This document shows positions 23,993 to 27,317 of a stretch of 27,317 nucleotides of DNA, piece by piece. The position numbers and the translations under genes are program-made. Positions within the stretch are counted from its first letter, which is position 1; every line of letters begins with the position of its first letter. The DNA is from CAYXDR01 sp046498185 (lineage in GTDB: Bacteria > Desulfobacterota > DSM-4660 > Desulfatiglandales > Desulfatiglandaceae), in the NCBI GenBank assembly GCA_046498185.1, contig JAWOBE010000018.1:1-27317 (forward strand), in the 5' to 3' direction. Under the pieces are notes generated by a model that saw only the letters and a program-made list of their open reading frames with translations, was not told the DNA's origin and searched no databases.

Positions 23993-24832
23993 ATGCTCAG
24001 ATTCTCCGTACTTGCTTCCGGCAGCAAAGGCAATGCCTGTTATGTGGAAAGCCCCGAAGGGTGTGTACTCGTGGATGCCGGACTGAGCTGCAGGAAACTG
24101 GAAAGGCGCCTTGAGCTTTTGGGCCTGTCTGCATCACGCCTGGATGCGATTATTTTGACTCATGAACATATAGATCATGTCCGCGGCGCCGGGGTTATCG
24201 CTAGACGCTATCATCTTCCGATTTATACCACCGAGGGAACCATAAGAGGAGCGGCGAGGTCGATGGGTGAACTGCCGCTGGTGGTAACGGTAAAAACAGG
24301 AACACGTTTTGCGCTCAACGACTTGGAAATCGAGCCTTTCACCAAATGCCATGATGCTTTAGACCCCTTCGCGCTAACCTTGAGCTGTAACGGCATAAAA
24401 CTGGGAATAGCCACGGATCTCGGACGCAGCACCCGACTTGTGGAAGACAAATTGCAAGGGTGCAATGCATTGATCACGGAATTCAACCACGATCCGGACA
24501 TGCTCGAAAACGGACCTTATCCGCTTTTTTTGAAAAGAAGGATCAAAGGGCCTGAAGGTCATCTCTCAAATGTTGAAGGGGTTTCCCTCTTGGCCTTGCT
24601 TGTCCATGAAGGACTCGATCATATCGTCTGCGCCCACTTGAGCGAGACCAACAACAATGCCAGCGCCGTTTACGAAAAAGTTCACAAAAGCCTTGTAAAT
24701 TCAGGCTTCGGTAATGTGAACCTTATGATCGGCGAACAGCAATCTCCCGGCCCGCTTATAGAGTTGAGAGATAATTTGCTAGGTGGGGCTGACCGGGTAA
24801 GCAGGGGTCGAACCGCCAAGTCAAAACTATGA
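23993..24832 (+). CDS. MBL-fold metallohydrolase (YycJ/WalJ-like)
   Basis: 279 residues from ATG 23993, five bases after dut. Metallo-beta-lactamase fold with the metal motif THEHIDH (His57, His59, Asp61, His62) after VLVDAGLSCRKLERRL, followed by IATDLGRST and CAHLSETNNN, the later metal and phosphate-binding strands. The opening LRFSVLASGSKGNACYVES is typical of the YycJ/WalJ group, proposed to be a nuclease or involved in DNA repair. The function is not established. Its stop overlaps trmL (ATGA). Confidence 0.9.
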   Translation: MLRFSVLASGSKGNACYVESPEGCVLVDAGLSCRKLERRLELLGLSASRLDAIILTHEHIDHVRGAGVIARRYHLPIYTTEGTIRGAARSMGELPLVVTVKTGTRFALNDLEIEPFTKCHDALDPFALTLSCNGIKLGIATDLGRSTRLVEDKLQGCNALITEFNHDPDMLENGPYPLFLKRRIKGPEGHLSNVEGVSLLALLVHEGLDHIVCAHLSETNNNASAVYEKVHKSLVNSGFGNVNLMIGEQQSPGPLIELRDNLLGGADRVSRGRTAKSKL

Positions 24833-25326
24833 AATGGGACTTAACTAAGACCGAACACCGCCGTATCGAAGAACCGCGCCTTCAAATCGCGCTTTTCCAA
24901 CCGGAGATTCCGGCCAACACCGGAAATATAGCCAGGTTATGCGGTGCGGCCGAACTAAAACTCCATCTTATCCATCCCTTGGGCTTTCAAGTGGACGACC
25001 GCAATCTCAAACGTGCCGGCCTTGATTACTGGCACGAAGTGGATGTCGTACATCATGTTGATTTCCATGCCTTTTCAGCCGCCTTGGATAATGGGGCGGA
25101 CCTAATCGCATTCAGCCGCCATGCAAAAAGACTCTATACCGAGGCTTCCATAAAACCGGGTGATATCCTGTTGTTCGGCTCAGAAACCCGTGGACTTCCC
25201 GAAGAAATACATCGGACCTGGCCATGCTTTCGCATCCCGATATGGGGAAAAGTACGAAGCCTGAATCTTTCAACGAGCGTTGGGATCGTCAGCTACCATT
25301 TCCTGCAAGAGCTTGGTTTCTTTTGA
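24829..25326 (+). CDS. trmL: tRNA (cytidine(34)-2'-O)-methyltransferase, SPOUT family
   Basis: 165 residues. TrmL 2'-O-methylates the wobble base of certain tRNA-Leu species using SAM. The trefoil-knot SPOUT motifs are visible: ALFQPEIPANTGNIARLC (motif 1), DILLFGSETRGLPEE (motif 2) and IPIWGKVRSLNLSTSVGIVSYH (motif 3). The minimal length without extra RNA-binding domain fits TrmL rather than larger TrmH/RlmB proteins. An N-terminal 15 residues (MKWDLTKTEHRRIEE) are extra; the start overlaps the previous stop. It is the last gene of the plus-strand cluster and convergent with the hydratase, 35 bases apart. Confidence 0.92.
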   Translation: MKWDLTKTEHRRIEEPRLQIALFQPEIPANTGNIARLCGAAELKLHLIHPLGFQVDDRNLKRAGLDYWHEVDVVHHVDFHAFSAALDNGADLIAFSRHAKRLYTEASIKPGDILLFGSETRGLPEEIHRTWPCFRIPIWGKVRSLNLSTSVGIVSYHFLQELGFF

Positions 25327-25361
25327 GGCCTGAAGCCGGCCGGAGGGGGCCCAACATGCCT

Positions 25362-26126
25362 TCACTCTCCGGTAAAAACAGGCTGACGCTTTTCCCTGAA
25401 AGCTGAGAAGCCTTCTTCCCGATCGCTGGTGCCACGCACCCGTATCGCACCCTGTTCTTCGGCCTTGAGGCCGGCTTCAAGGCCTTCGTAAAGCCCTGCA
25501 GTCATTGCTTCGAGGACGCATTTTACGGCTATCGGCGGCCTTCGGGCAAGGGTTCCCGCCAGTTCGAGAGCTCGGTCCATCAATTCTCCAGGGGGGATTA
25601 TTTCGTTTACCAGACCTGACGCCAGCGCCTCCTGTGCATCGATCCTCCTGCTGAACAGGATCATATCGAGAGCCTTGGCTCTTCCTACAAGGCGCGGAAG
25701 CCTTTGGGTTCCCCCCCAGCCGGGGATGATCCCCAGATTGAGTTCCGTCAGGCCCACGGTGACATTTGGAGAGTCGATCATTAACCTGAAATGGCATGCC
25801 ATGGCGAGTTCAAGCCCGCCTCCCAGTGCGTATCCGTTGATCACTGCGATTGTAGGCTTCGGGAATCGGTCGACTCGTTTCCATAGCATTCTACCCATGT
25901 GGCTGGTTTCAGCCGGGTCGGCCGTGTCGGAAACATCGAAGCCTGCCGAGAAAAATTTTTCACCGGCACCGGTTATAATTACAGCCCTTACTTCCCGGTC
26001 TTCTTCCACTTGATCGAGGATTTTTTCGAAGGCCTTCATGGTAGCGAGATTCCAGGCGTTTGCCGGGGGGTGGTCAATGGTTATCATTCCTATGTGGTCG
26101 GTTTTATGGAAAAGGATTTCGGTCAA
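25362..26126 (-). CDS. Enoyl-CoA hydratase/isomerase family protein
   Basis: 254 residues from TTG 26124-26126. This start is chosen because a strong AAGGAGG lies seven bases upstream; an ATG 14 codons earlier lies inside the fabH end without a site. Crotonase fold with both catalytic glutamates in place: Glu106 in GGGLELAMAC and Glu128 in LTELNLGIIPGWGGTQRL, typical of a true hydratase of 2-enoyl-CoA. The oxyanion-hole segment is FFSAGFDVSD. The TTG overlaps the fabH stop (TTGA), so the two genes are translationally coupled. Whether it serves fatty acid oxidation, synthesis or another CoA pathway cannot be decided here. Confidence 0.9.
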   Translation of the reverse strand: MTEILFHKTDHIGMITIDHPPANAWNLATMKAFEKILDQVEEDREVRAVIITGAGEKFFSAGFDVSDTADPAETSHMGRMLWKRVDRFPKPTIAVINGYALGGGLELAMACHFRLMIDSPNVTVGLTELNLGIIPGWGGTQRLPRLVGRAKALDMILFSRRIDAQEALASGLVNEIIPPGELMDRALELAGTLARRPPIAVKCVLEAMTAGLYEGLEAGLKAEEQGAIRVRGTSDREEGFSAFREKRQPVFTGE

Positions 26127-27148
26127 ATCGATTCCTCCTTTCCTTCGTGAAGCCTGTGCATGGACCACTGCACAACCGACGAAGCCCAGGTTAGTCCTGC
26201 CCCGAAGCTTACCATCAAAATATTATTCCCTTTGTCAATTCGTCCCTCTCTATAGGCCTCATCAAGAGCGATGGGTATCGTGGCCGAGGAAGTGTTGCCG
26301 TATTTCTGTATATTCGTGAAAACCTTGTCCATTGAAACCCCGAGGGATTTAGCCAGTGCCTGAATGATTCTTATATTCGCCTGATGGGGAATCACGAGAG
26401 AAATGTTTTCGCTGGTGAAGTTGTTATGAATGAGAGCCTTTCCAGCTATATCCGACATGCGCTCGACTGCAATTTTGAATACTTTGTTCCCTTCCATGAT
26501 CATGTAGAATGGTTTGATATCCATGCCATCAAGGGTATTCGGTATGTAAGTGTTTCCCCATTCAGTGTGAAGAAGCTCCCAGAAGGTGCCGTCCGACTGG
26601 ATGTGTGTCGAAAGAACCCCACCGGGTTCATCCTTGGCTGAAACCACGACGGCTCCGGCGCCGTCGCCCATCAACACACATGTGCCCCTGTCCTGCCAGT
26701 TGAGGATGCTTGAAAGCCTTTCCACACCGATTACAAGTGCGTTGCGGCATGAACCGGCTCGTATCGAGTCATCTACGGTTTTAAGTGCGAACAAGAAGCC
26801 GGTACAGCCCGCGGACAAATCATAAGCCGCAGCATTTAAAGCATGAAGATTATTTTGAACCATGCAGGCCGTGGAGGGAAACTGTCTGTCGGGTGTCACG
26901 GTGCCGGCCACGATCAGATCCAGTTCGTCCGCCTTTATGCCGGCCATGGCCAGCGCCTTTGCGGAGGCTTTAGTGGCAAGATCTGTGGCCGTTTCTTTTC
27001 TGTCGGTGTGTGATATTCTTCTTTCTTGGATTCCGCTCCGTCGTATTATCCATTCATCACTCGTTTCGACTATTTGTTCGAGCTCCTTGTTGGAAAGTAC
27101 TCTTTCTGGAATAGAAGAACCAGTGCCGATGATATGACTTGTTGGCAT
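26123..27148 (-). CDS. fabH: 3-oxoacyl-ACP synthase III (KAS III)
   Basis: 341 residues from ATG 27146-27148; upstream in-frame codons fall in repeat DNA. KAS III condenses acetyl-CoA (or a branched acyl-CoA) with malonyl-ACP to start fatty acid synthesis. The Cys-His-Asn triad is complete: Cys115 in DLSAGCTGF, His255 in IPHQANIRI and Asn285 in KYGNTSSATIP. The C-terminal GAGLTWASSVVQW is typical. It is somewhat longer than the usual 315-330 because of a C-terminal tail (SMHRLHEGKEESI). The ribosome site (AAAGG, 12 bases away) is poorly spaced. It is not in a fab cluster; it pairs with an enoyl-CoA hydratase, so a specialised acyl-CoA condensation is possible. Confidence 0.93.
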   Translation of the reverse strand: MPTSHIIGTGSSIPERVLSNKELEQIVETSDEWIIRRSGIQERRISHTDRKETATDLATKASAKALAMAGIKADELDLIVAGTVTPDRQFPSTACMVQNNLHALNAAAYDLSAGCTGFLFALKTVDDSIRAGSCRNALVIGVERLSSILNWQDRGTCVLMGDGAGAVVVSAKDEPGGVLSTHIQSDGTFWELLHTEWGNTYIPNTLDGMDIKPFYMIMEGNKVFKIAVERMSDIAGKALIHNNFTSENISLVIPHQANIRIIQALAKSLGVSMDKVFTNIQKYGNTSSATIPIALDEAYREGRIDKGNNILMVSFGAGLTWASSVVQWSMHRLHEGKEESI

Positions 27149-27180
27149 AATAAAGTTCTGCCTTTCGAAAAATTCAGTTT

Positions 27181-27317
27181 GACGGCGTCGTAAAAAGTCC
27201 AATCCCGCGGCACGCGGGATTACGCTTCATCCTTCGTCGCTGCAGCGTACTGTACCTCGGGGTCGCTGTCGGCGTCGGTATCGGAAGTTGACTGACGACC
27301 TTTTCGACCCCGATACC
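27181..27317. repeat. Dispersed intergenic repeat, copy 2 (cut by the window edge)
   Basis: Starts with GACGGCGTCGTAAAA (27181-27195), includes a perfect hairpin AATCCCGCG-GCA-CGCGGGATT (27201-27221), and ends with the 56-base block 27258-27313 shared with copy 1 at 8899-8954. The hairpin and about 36 further bases have no counterpart in copy 1. It lies directly upstream of fabH, so the promoter of fabH must be in it or beyond the window. Confidence 0.75.

Overview
The window looks like ordinary chromosome from a Gram-negative, probably anaerobic bacterium. My best inference is Desulfobacterota (the former Deltaproteobacteria). The reasons are: an apolipoprotein N-acyltransferase gene, which implies an outer membrane; a DUF39/HcyS-type homocysteine synthesis protein, known mainly from methanogens and sulfate reducers; a ubiquitin-like/Mut7-C protein; a Bacillus-like rimP-nusA-ylxR-infB-ylxP-rbfA order with nrnA, truB, rpsO, pnp, an M16 peptidase and dut behind it; and intergenic GTCGGTATCGG-type dispersed repeats that I associate with this group. 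No phage, CRISPR array, intact insertion sequence or defence island is visible.

Layout. (1) Positions 1-4367, minus strand, reading from high to low coordinates: pgk, a Nudix hydrolase, an APH-fold kinase, a VTT/DedA-like membrane protein, a PAS-domain gene broken by two opposite one-base shifts, and the first 19 codons of a response regulator. (2) Positions 4368-7464, plus strand: a COG1926-type phosphoribosyltransferase, an exported double PRC-barrel protein with a Tyr/Pro-rich linker, a strong terminator, two tight hairpins, and a ubiquitin-like/Mut7-C protein that has lost its zinc ribbon and probably a catalytic Asp. (3) Positions 7530-11507, minus strand: the HcyS/DUF39 gene, a repeat-bearing spacer, then lnt and corC in the order corC-lnt. 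(4) Positions 11639-25326, plus strand: a promoter, tRNA-Gly(CCC), a structured leader with a terminator, then a long near-continuous translation and RNA-metabolism cluster: rimP, nusA, ylxR, infB, ylxP, rbfA, nrnA, truB, rpsO, pnp, an M16 peptidase, dut, an MBL-fold hydrolase and trmL. (5) Positions 25362-27148, minus strand: fabH translationally coupled to an enoyl-CoA hydratase gene. A second dispersed-repeat copy fills the end of the window.

The long cluster is a ribosome-maturation, transcription-elongation and RNA-turnover unit. RimP and RbfA mature the 30S subunit, NusA modulates pausing and termination, IF2 starts translation, TruB and TrmL modify tRNA, PNPase degrades RNA, and NrnA removes the resulting nanoRNA. 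A terminator placed between the tRNA and rimP suggests control by readthrough.

I found no convincing complete novel system. The most distinctive items are the degenerate Ub-Mut7-C protein behind an unusual pair of hairpins, the exported double PRC-barrel protein, the rimP leader with mutually exclusive pairings, and the dispersed repeat family.
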